NCBI GenBank assembly: GCA_021642125.1
Contig: JAKIXB010000031.1
Location: forward strand, 62,001-126,000
Direction of reading: 5' to 3'
From: Nothophoma quercina
Taxonomy: Eukaryota > Ascomycota > Dothideomycetes > Pleosporales > Didymellaceae
DNA length: 64,000 nucleotides
This document shows, in pieces, positions 11,292 through 23,332 of the stretch; positions within the stretch are counted from its first letter, which is position 1; every line of letters begins with the position of its first letter. Made by a program: the position numbers and the translations under genes. Below the pieces are notes generated by a model. It was not told the DNA's origin. It saw only the letters and a list, made by a program, of their open reading frames with translations, and searched no databases.

Positions 11292-12237
11292 TCAGCTTCC
11301 GCCAACGTGCTTCCGCAGTCTTGCACCCGCCCATAGAACCGGCGCAAAGTGCTTTGCCATGTTGAACCCGAACAGCGATACGAACCATAGTATCGTTGCT
11401 ACTGCGACCGGCACAAGGAGGAGTTCGGTGTGATGCAGGAACGGTAGCGCGTTGTAACCGAGGAAGGTGATGATGAAGTAGTATGTAAGCGCAAAGATGT
11501 AGAGGGTGTTCCCTAGTAGCAGCGAGACCCTTAATCATGTGTTAGCAACAGTTTACGCAGCTTGGAATCATGAGTACTCACCAGTGGGTTGTGCCTATCA
11601 GCGGCATGCAGAAGAACTGGACGACGTAGAGGAACACCCAAACAGGCACGAATGCTCGTATCGAAACATCCCAGCAATAGCCAAACTCCAGCTCTTCTTT
11701 GCTCTCATTATCCCCCAAGTTGTACAGCCCTCTTCTTCGCCCGGGCAGCAGTGAGTTGCCTGGACCCAGTAATCGTCCGACCAGGAAGTAGAACAGTGTC
11801 GCTGTTACCAGAGAGAGCAGGAGGAAGTGCACAAATATGAAGACGAGGGTGATGTGTAATGTTTGTGTAAAGCCGTCGGCATAGGCGAAACCCCAGGCGA
11901 GAGAGGTCAATGTGAGGAAGAACGAGAGCAAATACGTAAAGGATGGGTCGGGACGATGGTAGGTTTTTGTTGTTTGTTTCTACATAAGGTCAGTCTTCAG
12001 TACACTTTGTGTCTAAGGGATAGGCCATACGTGGTAGTATATCTGCCTGAACACTTTCTTTGGTGCTATTATCAAGCTCATAATCTCCCATATGGCCATC
12101 TCAAAGTCCATCTGCGGAAACTTAAACAGACGTTTGAAGAAGCGTGGCATGCGTATTTCGTTCCGCCGTGTCGATGGTGTCGAGCCAAAGTTTGAAGGAC
12201 CGCCATTTGGTCTTGGAAGTTGTATTTGTGGATTCAT
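11292..12237 (-). CDS. GMH1: Gmh1/UNC-50 family Golgi membrane protein
   Basis: Three exons: 12031..12237, 11582..11979 and 11292..11529, with introns of 51 and 52 nt; total 280 residues in a continuous frame. The soluble N-terminus ends in MDFEMAIWEIMSLIIAPKKV, followed by KQTTKTYHRPDPSFTYL, matching the UNC-50 pattern (K-Q-T-K-x-x-x-R-D-D-P-A-F). About five hydrophobic segments follow; FGYCWDVSIRAFVPVW and FALTYYFIITFLGYNALPFL match the family signature (FDVHCNAFFP... in animals). Known role: a multispanning Golgi/ER protein that interacts with Arf-GEFs (Gea1/2) in yeast and affects receptor trafficking in animals. The frame is open upstream of the chosen ATG, but family members start near here. 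Confidence 0.9.
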
Positions 12238-12822
12238 GGTGTATGCGCCTGTCGAGGTCCAATATGCGCCAAGTAGCTGTCGAAAGAGACCCGTTCGCTG
12301 AAAGTTGGAGGTGAGAAGGAGCGCGCTCGAGTCTCCCTGGACCTCTGAATTTACAGAAGAAGGGACTACAGCTTCCGGAAGTGTCAATGCTTTGAGTGGA
12401 AACGCAATGTTGTTCTGTGCCTGACGATGACATCGCTGCCTAGCACCAGCCACGGTATGCCAAGAACCGAGCTGCAAGCCGAACGGCGAACGTGCAGCAC
12501 CTCAGCACCTGAACCTTTGCTCCTCATCTCCTCCGCACGACCACCCCGGAGCTTTGCGCAAACCCCAACACCACCTTTGGGCATCTCAGACGCAACCTTC
12601 CCTGGGCTCATAGACACCGGGAAATACCTGCGACGCGATTCGCACCTTCCCTGCGTTCGCGCGACCCAGGCGCTCCTTTTTGACGATACCCACGCGACAA
12701 AGAGCTCATTGTCTGCGACACAGCTCCTTTCGCACCACCCACACTTCTTAGCATTCCTGATCGCTGTCAGTAATCGAGTCTAATAATACAGAACAGTTCT
12801 TCCAGATATTCTTGACACGACC
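12238..12822. other. Divergent promoter of Gmh1 and Rna14 genes
   Basis: About 585 bases between the two head-to-head start codons. A plus-strand frame at 12427..12783 lacks protein-like character and is treated as leader sequence. Confidence 0.5.
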
Positions 12823-15800
12823 ATGTCCGACGACGCAGAACTTGCCTTCCTGCAATCGCAGGCTCAAGAGTACGATCCCTCTTCAGCATGGCCTGCAGCT
12901 GACAATCAGGCGTCCACCGGCGATGCATCAGAAGAGGAGTACGACCCTGCTGGCAACATGGACGCCGCACAAGACCCCGCCCAGTCTGAGCAGTCAGCAT
13001 CGATGCCGCCAGAGTCAGCAGCAAATTCACCTCCCCCGGCGAACGACCAGGGTGAGAACGGCTTGAACCCCGTTTCTGCAGAGACATCTGCCGCACCCAC
13101 GCCTGCGAAGCAGTCGCGCACCATTGGTGGGTTCGTCGACGAGAGCGAGGATGAAGAAGAGGAGCCTGTTACGGCGCCAAAGATGGCAGCCCCTGCATTA
13201 CTGCGCGCCTCTGAGGCTGCAGAGACTCCGCAGCGTTCAGTTACAAACACTCCAAACAATACACTTCCCACACCAGATGTACAGTTACATAGTGCACAAG
13301 ATCAGGGTGCTTCATCCGTCTCTGCTTCTGTCGCTGTCAATGAGCCTGCTCTCTCTATTGCTTCTGTTCCAGTCAACGGCACAACGCCTGTTCCAGACGC
13401 TACTAAGCCAGCAGGTACTCTGAATATCGATCCTGCTCGCCAGGCGACCGCTTCTGTTACGCCTGCTCCTCCTTCTGCTTCTCTTCCTAAGGCCCGTCTC
13501 CCTCAGGATCGCATTGGCATTCTCAACGACCGTATCCAAGAGGATCCACGTGGTGATATCGAAGCATGGCTGAGTCTAATCGAGGAGCAACGCAAGCGTC
13601 ACAAGTACGACGAGGCACGCGAGGTTTTCAACCGCTTCTTAGAGCAGTTCCCAACAGCTGTACGTACCTGTAGGCTTGAACTAGTGTACATAGTTAACAA
13701 ATGTAGGGCGAAGTTTGGGTCGACTTCATCAATTTTGAGACAGAGCTCGACGAACTACCCAGGGTAGAGCAATTGTTCGGCAGAGCGGTACAGAACGGCG
13801 ACTACGTCCCTGTCTTCTCGTGCTACATCGACTTCGTCCGTCGCCGATTCAACCTTACAAATGACGCAGGCGGCAAGAGTCGAGAGACGATCGTCATGGC
13901 ATACGAGTTCGTGCTCGGGCAAGTAGGCATCGACGTTGACTCTGGCAAGCTTTGGATCGATTACATCGAGTTGCAGAAGACAGCACCCGGCGTACTTGGT
14001 GGCACAAATTGGCAGGACATGCAGAAGATGGACACATTGCGCAAACTATATCAACGGGCAGTCTCAATTCCTACAGGAGCAACCCTGGAAATCTGGCGGG
14101 ACTATGATCGGTTCGAAATGGGACTGAACAAGGTCACGGTATGTTGGCTAAGCAGCTATCCCCCGTTCAAGAGCATACTGACACATGCACAGGGTCGCAA
14201 GAACCTCCAGGAGAAGTCTCCGTCCTACATGACCGCGCGAAGTGCCATCAACGTTCTCGATAACAACATCACACGAGGCATCAACAAGAGTACATTACCC
14301 CGACTGCCGCCTGCGCCCGGATTTGACGGCTACGACGAGTATCTCAATCAAGTGAAGCTGTGGAAGCAATGGGTACAGTGGGAGAAGAGTGATCCGCTTG
14401 AGATCGCAGTTGATGACCGTGCCCTGTACAATAAGCGTGTTCTGCACATCTACAAGAGTGCTTTGAGGCCATTACGCTTCTGGCCAGAGCTCTGGTACGA
14501 AGCAGCAGAATGGTGCTATGAAAACGGGCTGCAGACAGATGGAGATAAATTCTTGGATGACGGCATCAAGGCCAACCCCGAGAGCTGCCTCCTGGCCTTC
14601 AGGAAAGGAAACCAAATCGAGCTAAGGACGGACTTCGAAGACGGCCAGGCAGGTCTGATCGCCAAAGGTGAAGCTGTGAAGAAGCCCTACATGGACCTGC
14701 TGGACACTCTTTACGACCTCACTGCGAAGACAAAGAAGCGTGAGGAGCACTCCATTGCCCGTGCAAAAGAAGCTTTCGAGGCTCAGAAGGCGGCCGACGA
14801 GGCAGCTCGAGCCATTGCACAGAACAATGCGGAGGATGCAGACGAGGACGACGAAGCTGAAGCAAGCAAACGAACTCAAGAGAAAGAAGCTGCCTTTAAC
14901 GCGCAGGTGCACGCCATCTCAGCGGGATACAATGCGCAGACCCTTACATTGAAGAAGACCCTCACATTCGCCTGGATTGCCCTGATGCAAGCCATCAGGC
15001 GCGTCCAGGGTAAGGGCGGAAACAACTCTGAGGTGCCTGGATTCCGTGGTATCTTCACAGAGGCGCGCAGGAAAGGTAAACTGCTCAGTGAAGCATATGT
15101 CGCCAGTGCCCAGATCGAGCACCACTGTTACCAGGACCCAGCTGCCGGAAAGATCTTCGAGCGCGGCATGAAGCTATTCCCCGAGGACGAGCAATTTGCA
15201 CTGGAGTACATCAAGCACCTTATTAAGCTCAATGACTCTACTAGTAAGTTCGCTTGTGACTTTGCACAAAGATGAAATTGACCCTCTCAGATGCACGAGC
15301 CGTATTTGAAACCATCGTTGGCAAGCTGACAGCAAAGCCCGAGAACGTCCCCCGAACCAAGCCTCTATTCCTCTTTTTCCACGAGTATGAGGCACACTTT
15401 GGCGAGCTGGCTCAAATTACCAAGATGGAGCAGCGCATGGCCACGCTTTTCCCCGAGGATCCTCAACTGCAACGCTTTGCTCGACGATTTGCAAGCTCAA
15501 CCTTCGATCCCACGACTGTACGCCCTATTATCTCGCCCCGAACGCAGATGAAGCCAGTCATGCCAGTCATGCCAAACATCATGCCTTCAATCGAGGAGGC
15601 TATGCCCAATGCACCGGCCCAGCCTCAGGTCCCAGAGCAGCGCATCGCCTCGCCGGCACCGAACATCCTGAATTCTCCACATCTCGCAAATCTGCCGGTT
15701 GTCACCAACTCACCTAAGCGTCCTCTGGATGATGCCGATGACGGCGCACAACCTCGAAAGCTTGCCCGAGGAGAGTCACCTCTCAAGGGCGCGGCAGGTC

Positions 15801-16144
15801 GCCGCCTCGATGCAGCTCGGCGCAATATGGCTGCCAGCGGTAGCACGCCTGTGGGCTTGCCTCAAGGTCCTGCACCTTTGCCACGCGAGATCAACTTCCT
15901 CCTCGGCATTATACCCGCTGCGCACACATATCGTGAGACTCGCTTCAAGCCAGAAGGTATGGTCAACATGTTGCGCAACATTGCTGCCATCCCTATACCC
16001 ACCCTTCCCGGACATGCTCAGGGGCCGCCACCGCAACGGTGGGGCACGACCGCCACAACGGCGCAGCAGTTGCAGAGCATACAAGAGAAGTACGGCAACC
16101 CTGGTGCGCAGGCACCAAACGGTGGGCACCCTTGGCCGCAGTAG
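12823..16144 (+). CDS. RNA14: mRNA 3'-end-processing protein Rna14 (CFIA subunit)
   Basis: Four exons: 12823..13659, 13707..14138, 14193..15243 and 15291..16144; introns of 47, 54 and 47 nt; 1057 residues. The first 230 residues are acidic and Pro/Ala/Thr-rich. The HAT-repeat core then starts at DRIGILNDRIQEDPRGDIEA and includes EVWVDFINFETELDELPRVE, KLWIDYIELQK and LWKQWVQWEK, diagnostic of Rna14/CstF-77/Suf. The C-terminal region contains LPREINFLLGIIPAAHTY, the conserved monkeytail-type motif that binds Rna15. Known role: the Rna14-Rna15 scaffold of cleavage factor IA, needed for pre-mRNA cleavage, polyadenylation and Pol II termination. The frame remains protein-like after the TAG at 16142..16144 (see the next entry). 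Confidence 0.93.
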
Positions 16145-16456
16145 AGTGGCGGCAAGGCTTCAGCTACACCACCTGTGGATGGCACGCCTTCTCACTCAGC
16201 ACAACCTACGTTATCAAAGCCGCCCAAACTGCCGGAATTTTAGGACGGATTCGGACCGGCTATTGAAAAGCCACCCACAACACCGCCAGATGCCCTTGTT
16301 AGGCGGTATCGCAGACTCGAACCTCGCACTACTGTCCCAAAGCTCCGTGGCGATCCTTGTCCACGGGGAGCGATTTTGGAAGATGCAATCAAGTGTCTAC
16401 GGTGTAGAAGAAACAAATCGCGATCTTGCTCCTCCCACCCACGTATGCATATGTAG
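16145..16456 (+). other. Open, protein-like continuation of the Rna14 frame past its stop
   Basis: Reading on in the Rna14 frame after TAG 16142..16144 gives 32 codons of Ser/Pro/Thr/Lys-rich sequence (SGGKASATPPVDG...KPPKLPEF) to a second TAG at 16241..16243. Another 70 codons then run to a third TAG at 16454..16456. The last block continues the Pro-rich composition (EKPPTTPPDALVRRYRRL) and contains a Cys pair, KCLRCRRNKSRSC. Seen: frame continuity and composition. Inferred: either an ancestral longer C-terminus lost by C-to-T changes (each TAG is one step from CAG), programmed readthrough, or chance. Confidence 0.35.
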
Positions 16457-17776
16457 TTCGGCGATCGCACCTTCTACTCTTTCTGCAGATGGCTTGGACA
16501 TACTGCACCGATCGTGGGGGATTGTGAGGGATATTGGAGTTGATTTGGGCTTGAGAAGAGGCTCTGCTTTTGCAGTCCTGAGTCGGGCGTTGGATCACTA
16601 CAGAGATCGAGATAGGCATCTTTGATCGAATGGAACGTTACCAACGAAGCTATATGAAATGATGTGATGCTTGCTATGATGTCTTCTCCATCGCAACTTG
16701 TGCGACTCTATCCATAATCCAAAACTCCAAGCACGACCGCCGAATGCTCACGACAGTCTGCTGATAGGAAGCACTAAACACTCTCAGAACGACGAGATTA
16801 CTTCAAGTCGGTTTTGTATCCTCCTTTCGCCTGCGTGCAGCATCGTGGGGCCGCAATGTCAACACGTTCCCGGTGACAATCTTGATTGGTCGACGATGCG
16901 TGCTGCAAGCGAAGTTTGATTCAACATCGCGCCTTCCATATGAGTATGCACCATCCGAAACCTCCCCACATCGCAGTTCGCAGGCGATTCTGCGCGCTTG
17001 CTAAACCTGGAAATGAGACGGACGATCCTGAACCCGGGTTTGTATGTCTCCGGCGATGTGGTTGTCGTATTGCGATCGCGAGGTCTGCGAGATGCAGGAA
17101 AACATAGAGGTGTAGAACGATGCAGAGAAGACTCAGTTTAGCCCGTTGACAGAGTTACTGCACAAGAGATTGGCATCAACTGGACTAGGTATTCAGAGTC
17201 TCTCCAGTATGTATGCGTACGGCTCGTTGCAGTAGCCAGACCGCTGGCGTTAAAGGAGGCATTTCGCTGTCGGCAATCGGGGTGGTCTCCGCTACTTTTG
17301 TAGATCGAGGTCTGCATGCCTCCAAGAGCGTGAACATGGCTAATCGTATCACAGGAGATTCCCTAGGTCTATGATTGAGCTTCAGCGTGTGTCGCTCGTA
17401 GCCCATTGTTCCAGTGCAGCTCAGCAGTTGTGTTGCTGGTCGTCCCCGCTGTAAGTCTCGATACCTTAGAAGAGCTTGCATGACTGAGGCTGCATCGAAT
17501 TCGATCCCCCTCAATATGAGTTGTAATCGATCGTATATGATACAACTTTAGCATATCCAATTCGAGGGTGATGTTCGTTATAGCACTGCCCATTGCTTTG
17601 ACTAGTACCAGAATCACCTCAACTTCAGATCACCGCCCCAACCTCTTTTTCACAACGACGCAAATCCTCTCTCAGTAGGGCGAACCTCACTTTCGCCAGC
17701 GCTTCTCTTACCACCTTCACGACTCCAGTGCGCCTCGCTAGCCACCTAGCGCGTACCAGAGTTGGCTCTGAGGAGA
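16457..17776. other. Intergenic region
   Basis: About 1.3 kb downstream of Rna14 and upstream of the Argonaute leader. No gene is supported; the longest frames (about 110 codons) are unconvincing on both strands. Confidence 0.4.
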
Positions 17777-17782
17777 TATAAG
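17777..17782 (+). promoter_or_regulatory. Possible TATA box for the Argonaute gene
   Basis: TATAAG lies in a GC-balanced stretch and is followed by a pyrimidine-rich leader typical of fungal transcription start regions. It is 840 bases upstream of the Argonaute ATG, so it implies a long leader. Weak evidence. Confidence 0.3.
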
Positions 17783-18618
17783 CAACCCATACCTGGCCGC
17801 CAACCTGCTTCCTCCACCTCACAACAACACTCTACTTTCTCAGTCAGCTTTCAGACAAGCAACGAGTTGACAACACTAGCAACCTCCTACAACACTAATA
17901 CAACACCAGCACCACTTCACATCCACTCCAACACGAGCAGGCTCGACAAGCACCACTGCAGGCAGTCCAGACAACATCCTCTGCAGGCAGACCTCTCCAC
18001 TCATCCACTTCGAGGCATGTATCTTCTACTTACATCCCATGTTCTCGTTCCTCGTGCAGAACCTGTTGGCTATTGCTGAGTTCACCACCAAAGCAAGTGC
18101 CCGCTCTGCGACCGCTTCTTTGCAAGGTGAACTTGAGCGTCGCCACGTCGCCCATGCGCATTTACCTTTCCTGTTTTGGAGCCCATGCCCCCGCCGTCTC
18201 TCTCTTCCGAGCTACCTTCCCCTCCATCACCTTCTCCCAACCATCTCTTTACCACATCACACCGACGCTCCCTTGCTTTCTGTACGCTCTTCTCACCCGC
18301 ATACCTCACTCCATTCGCTCTCTTGATTATTTCCATTGCCTTTGAGCACATAGGCGCTCAGCTTCCTTTTCGAGCATTCTCACTGACCAAACTCAGCCCG
18401 ATTAGCGATCCGGCCGCAAACGTACTCAACGCCCTCTTCTCCTCCGACTCTAAGATCCGGGATCAAGGTACGTCACCCGCTCCAGCTTCGGCCAGTCGCA
18501 ATACACGCATGTCATTGTCGCGACGACTATCTGCAGTGTGGATGCTGTCAAACGGCTACCAACAGACGCCTTGTGTCACCGTTCATTACAACGCCGCTAA
18601 CATGTCGCAGAGTTTGCA
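17783..18618 (+). other. Long C/T-rich leader of the Argonaute gene with probable 5' intron
   Basis: A pyrimidine-rich stretch with several short upstream frames. GTACGT at 18468 and GCTAAC...CGCAG ending at 18610 make a convincing 143-nt intron just before the Argonaute ATG (18619). It is either a UTR intron or joins an upstream coding exon: the frame from about 18176 to 18467 is open and in phase. Confidence 0.45.
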
Positions 18619-21600
18619 ATGGCAGGCCCAGCAAAGCAGCGTGCTCAGGCACAGAAGCAGCAGCAGCAGCAGGCTGCTCGCTCAAAAGACTCCTCGTCTG
18701 CCTCGCGCGATCCTACGCAGCTCTCCATCCCCAAGTTTGATGGTAATAAGGATCCTCACGGTCATGGCGCTGGTGTCATGGAATATACCAGGCCCAATGA
18801 CCTGAAGAACTTGTCTGAGTTCCTCGGCATGGGTGGCTGGTACACAGCTCGTGGTGTAAGTGCAAACGCTTTCCTCCACTCCGCATATGCATGTGTGCAA
18901 GCAAACCCTTGCCATGCACCCACATCATGCAAACGTTGCACTCTCGAGCGCCGGCCTCATACAAGGTGGATGCATGGCATAAACACCCCTTCCTCTACCC
19001 ATCATCTCCCTTCCACATCCTGCACACTCCCCATATGTTCTCGAAAGATTCTACATCTTCATTCATCCTTACCCATTTCCACATCGTCGTTGTACCGCAA
19101 TTCGTCTCTTTGGCATTCTCTCTCCTTCATCATGTCCTCCAAGATCCTTCCCATGTACCAAGACATCTATTCCTACCGCCCTAGGCACGCCAACATGGAC
19201 TTCAACTCACGCGATCCACAGCTCACCATTCCCTCTGCCCTCCCTCAACGCCCTAAGAACTTCAATTCTTACGGCAAGGAGACTACGATTATGCTCAATA
19301 CGTTCAACGTCGTCAAGGCCCCGAACACCATCGTCCACCAGTACGACGTCGCCTTCTCGGGTGACTCAAAGGACTACAGCAAGCGCAAGCTTTTGCAGAA
19401 GATCTGGAACTCGAAGGTCGTCAAGGACGAGCTCGGCAAGCCCAAGAACCTCTGGGTCTACGATGGTAACAAGCTGGCTTGGTAAGTGTTTTTCCTGTCC
19501 TTACAACGATATCAACTGACCTGCCACAGGTCTGGCAAGAAGCTCCCTCGTGACGATAACCGGATCACTGTCGATCTCGACGCCGAAGAGGGCAAGCCCA
19601 CCAAGGCCGGCGCTCGCGGTAACAAGCATACCGTGCATCTTCGATGGACTCGCCAAGTCGACTTCAACGGCCTCCAGGCCTTCTTGAACGGTCAGGCCTC
19701 CTGGTCGCCCGAGTGCATTGACACCATCAACTTCCTCGATCACCTCATGCGCGAGTGGCCATCCCACCAGTACACCCAGATCAAGAAGTCATTCTTCCAG
19801 CGCGGCGAGCAACGCTTCGACCTTGGCGGAGGTGTTGAGGCCTTTAAGGGCGTCTTTGCCTCTCTGCGTCCTGTGCTCGACGATAGGTTCAACAAGTCCT
19901 TGTCTGTCAATGTCGATGTCACCAACGGGACCTTCTGGCGCTCTCAGGAGCTTCTTCGTGTAAGTTCAAATACCCAAGTTCAACATTCGAATGTTTACTA
20001 ACTTCTCCTAGGCTACGAGCCAGGTCTTCAACTGTTCACCTCCACAGTTTGCTCAGCGCTTCAAGGAAGCTCAGCGTGACTGGAAGAAGTCGATGATGCG
20101 CAAGGACTGCGGTGCCCTCCGGAGGGTCGGTGTTACTGCCACGCACACTACGCCCCCAACCCAGTGGACGATCGACGAGATTTACCCCAAGGATGCGAAC
20201 CAGGCCACTTTTGCCGACCCTGATGACCGACGTCCCGGTGTGCCCGACAGCCAGCGCAAGCAAATCTCGGTTGCACAATACTTCAAGAGGAAGTATGGCA
20301 TCAACGTCACCCCTGGTGTTCCGGTCGTCAAGATGACCAAGAAGATTCGCGGCTCAGCGGTCTACATGCCCATGGACGTCCTCCGGATTGATGCTAACCA
20401 GCGGTATAACACCAAGTTGAGCGATGTACAGACATCCAACATGATCAAGTTCGCCGTCACCCTCCCCAAGGAGCGCTGGAATGCTGTCATGTCAGGTGTC
20501 AAGCTTCTCAACTGGGCCAATGATCCGTACCTCAAGCACTATGGTCTGAACATCAGCTCTACGTGAGTCTTCAGCTTCCCTTCTTCAGGTCGACACTGCT
20601 AACACTTCGCAGCGCCTCCAAGGTCAAGGCCCGCATCCTTCCTTCGCCGAGCGTCCAGTTCGGTGCTGGCTCGAAGGAGCCTACCATCAAGCCCCAAGAC
20701 ATGGTCGCAGGTCGCTGGCGTCTTGAGTAAGTTTTTTCATCTCTGTCTTGCAGATACAGTCAGCTGATTGAACTTCAGTGGTCGCAAGTTTGCGATGGCC
20801 AACAACCAGCGACACATCCGCGCCTGGGGAGTATGCGTCATCGCCCACAGCCGTGCTCCTCCACAGCCTGCGGTCGAGTCTTTCGTTCAGAAGTTCGTGC
20901 AGATCTACGAGAGCCACGGTGGTTTCATTGATGCCCACCCACAGCACGGCAAGAAGCCCTGGATGGGTCCAGGCAACCTTTCTGATGGTGGTGAACTTGG
21001 TAGGTCACTTTCTTCGAGCTTACATCTGCTCCATACTAACTGTGCTTAGTTGCCAAAGTCTGGAACCAGACTGGTAACCGTTACCAGCAGCCGCCTGGTT
21101 TCCTGATGTTCATCGTCAACGACCGCAATGTCGAAGTCTACCGCCGTATCAAGAAGTCGTGCGACATCCGCTTTGGTGTTCCTTCACAGGTTCTTCAGGC
21201 CAAGCATGTCATGTCCGCCTCACCGCAGTACATCTCGAACGTTTGCATGAAGGTCAACGCCAAGTTAGGTGGTGCTACTTGCGTCGCGAGGAGCAACCTT
21301 AGTAAGTGCGCGAAGTCCGTTATTGTTATGTGTATGCTAATACTGCTTCAGTTCCCAAACTCAACCCTAAGGCCGCCTCCACTTCGTGCATGGTCGTCGG
21401 TGCTGATGTCTCCCACCCTGCTCCTGGTGCTGGATCTGATCAAGCTGCTTCCTTCGCTGCCATTACCGTCTCGGCCGACCCCTACTTCGCCAAGTACTGG
21501 GCTGACGTTCAGACTAACGGTAACCGTGTCGAGATGATTACATCTTCCAATATCCACGACCACTTCGGTCCAATGGCGAAGAACTGGATGCAGCGTGTTG

Positions 21601-22267
21601 GTCAGGGCAAGGCGCCTGAGCGCGTCCTTTATATTCGTGACGGCGTATCTGAAGCAGGTCCATCCTTCCTTATCTACCTTGACAATATGCTAACTGCCTC
21701 CAGGGTCAATACGCCGCAGTACTTGAGGAAGAAGTTCGCGACATGAAGCGGTACTTCAACCAGCTCGGTGGCGCCGTGCCCAAGTTCACCGTCGTCATTG
21801 CCGGAAAGCGCCATCACATCCGCTTCTTCCCTGATAAGGGTGATCGCAACCAGAACCCACTGCCTGGTACTCTGGTCGAGACTGGCTGCACTCATCCGTT
21901 CGAGTTCGACTTCTACCTGTGCTCGCACGTCGCTATCAAGGGTACTGCACGTCCCATTCATTACCAGTGCATCCTGAACGATGGTGAGTGGGGTGCTGCT
22001 GAGCTTCAGCAGTTCATTTTCGAGCACTCATACCACTATGTCCGCTCGACTACTCCGGTCTCTCTGCACCCTGCGGTCTACTACGCCCACTTGGCTGCTG
22101 ATCGCGCCCGAGCCCACATGAACGATAGCCCCGTTTCTTCTGGCAAGAAGGAGTCCCACGCCGACCGCACCTCCGACACTGGTAGTTCCAACCGCAACGT
22201 CGAGGTTCCTCCCCTCATGCCTCTGCTCAACGCTCGCGGTCTGAAGGATGTCATGTGGTACATCTAA
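18619..22267 (+). CDS. qde-2: Argonaute (QDE-2 class), slicer-competent
   Basis: Nine exons: 18619..18855, ~19144..19481, 19530..19959, 20012..20562, 20613..20726, 20779..20999, 21050..21301, 21352..21653 and 21704..22267; about 1002 residues. The N-terminus is Q/S-rich. The N domain, PAZ region, MID (FLMFIVNDRNVEVYRRIKKS) and PIWI domain follow. The full DEDH tetrad is visible: D in GADVSHP, E in GNRVEMI, D in IRDGVSEG and H in VYYAHLAADRAR, so target cleavage is expected. The protein ends in YI. Known role: guide-RNA-directed silencing (quelling/RNAi) in the cytoplasm. The first intron (about 290 nt) is far longer than the others (about 50 nt) and its acceptor is uncertain (19143 or 19162). 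The eighth intron (21654..21703) has a GC donor. Confidence 0.93.
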
Positions 22268-23332
22268 GGTGTCGGATCTAATAAGCCACTGGAGATCTCC
22301 ATGGTCTTCTCTGGCTTTCCGAAAGGTAATGATTGAAGGAACGGTCAAGGTGTTCAGCAAGGAATGAGAGTGAATCTGACTATCAAGCTTTGACGACATA
22401 TCAGACTCACCGAAGGAGGAAATTTTTGGTGGATCAGGGATGATTTTGCATTTTCAAACTCAGTTTGCATCGAAAGGTTCTTGACGGCTTCCAGGACAGT
22501 ACATCTTCCCCATGGCAGGACTCTGCATTGCTACATAGGTCAATGATCTGATGCAGCCACATTCTTCGCCTCTCTATTGATTGATATTGCTGATCGACGG
22601 TATTGTGATAGTTGTAGGCGTCGACTCAAATAATTTCGAAGACCGAACTTTGACCCTGACGCCATCGAGTTTTCAATTCCTGCTGCCAGTGACATATCAG
22701 ACACAGCTTTATAATTAGGTCCTCAAGGGTTTGGATGTCGTAGGACAGCAAGTGCGTGTAATCAATAACATAGACCACCTTTACAATCCTGCGATGGAGC
22801 GCTTGAATTCTCAGCTATCATCGCAGGGCTCAAATAAGCTCCGCTGAACGCCGCCACCATTCAGTCAGCCATCATCTTGAACACATTCCCAACTGCAAGG
22901 CGAAGATTTCACACTGACAGCAGCGTGTCACAGCGGTTGAAGAACAGTTACGGTCTTACGTTTCGGGTTGGCCACGAAGACGCCCGAGCTACAATTTGGA
23001 CAAGAGGTCTGAGATGTGGGAAGAAAGCGCAATCTCGTGTTCAGGATAGATTTGCCTGGTAGTGTGAATGTATAGGATCTAAGGACTGCGGATTGACAAG
23101 GCACTCCAACATCGAGGAGTCCTATCTGCAAGTGCTGTGAACGGATTGTGAAGCACACACCTTCGCGAAAAGTGGTGATGTGCAATGTAGCCACTTGAAA
23201 CCATGCATGGTCACGAGCATTCGACGGAACCGTCCCTCACTTTGTACCAATGAATCTAACCCCGGATAAGGAGCACAGAGACGACACTTCACAAAGCGAC
23301 TGCTGATCGGGTCCGACTCCTGCTTTGCTCTT
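22268..23332. other. Intergenic region between convergent genes
   Basis: About 1.07 kb after the Argonaute stop. It holds two 3' UTRs. The short frames (up to 88 codons) are not protein-like. Confidence 0.45.

Noticed and set aside
15699..16625. 308-codon frame overlapping the Rna14 3' end
   Set aside because: Most of it overlaps confirmed Rna14 coding sequence in another frame; the product is not protein-like.
18176..18805. 209-codon frame read straight through the Argonaute start
   Set aside because: The part after 18619 is out of frame with Argonaute and shows no domain; only the portion before 18467 is considered, as a possible upstream exon.
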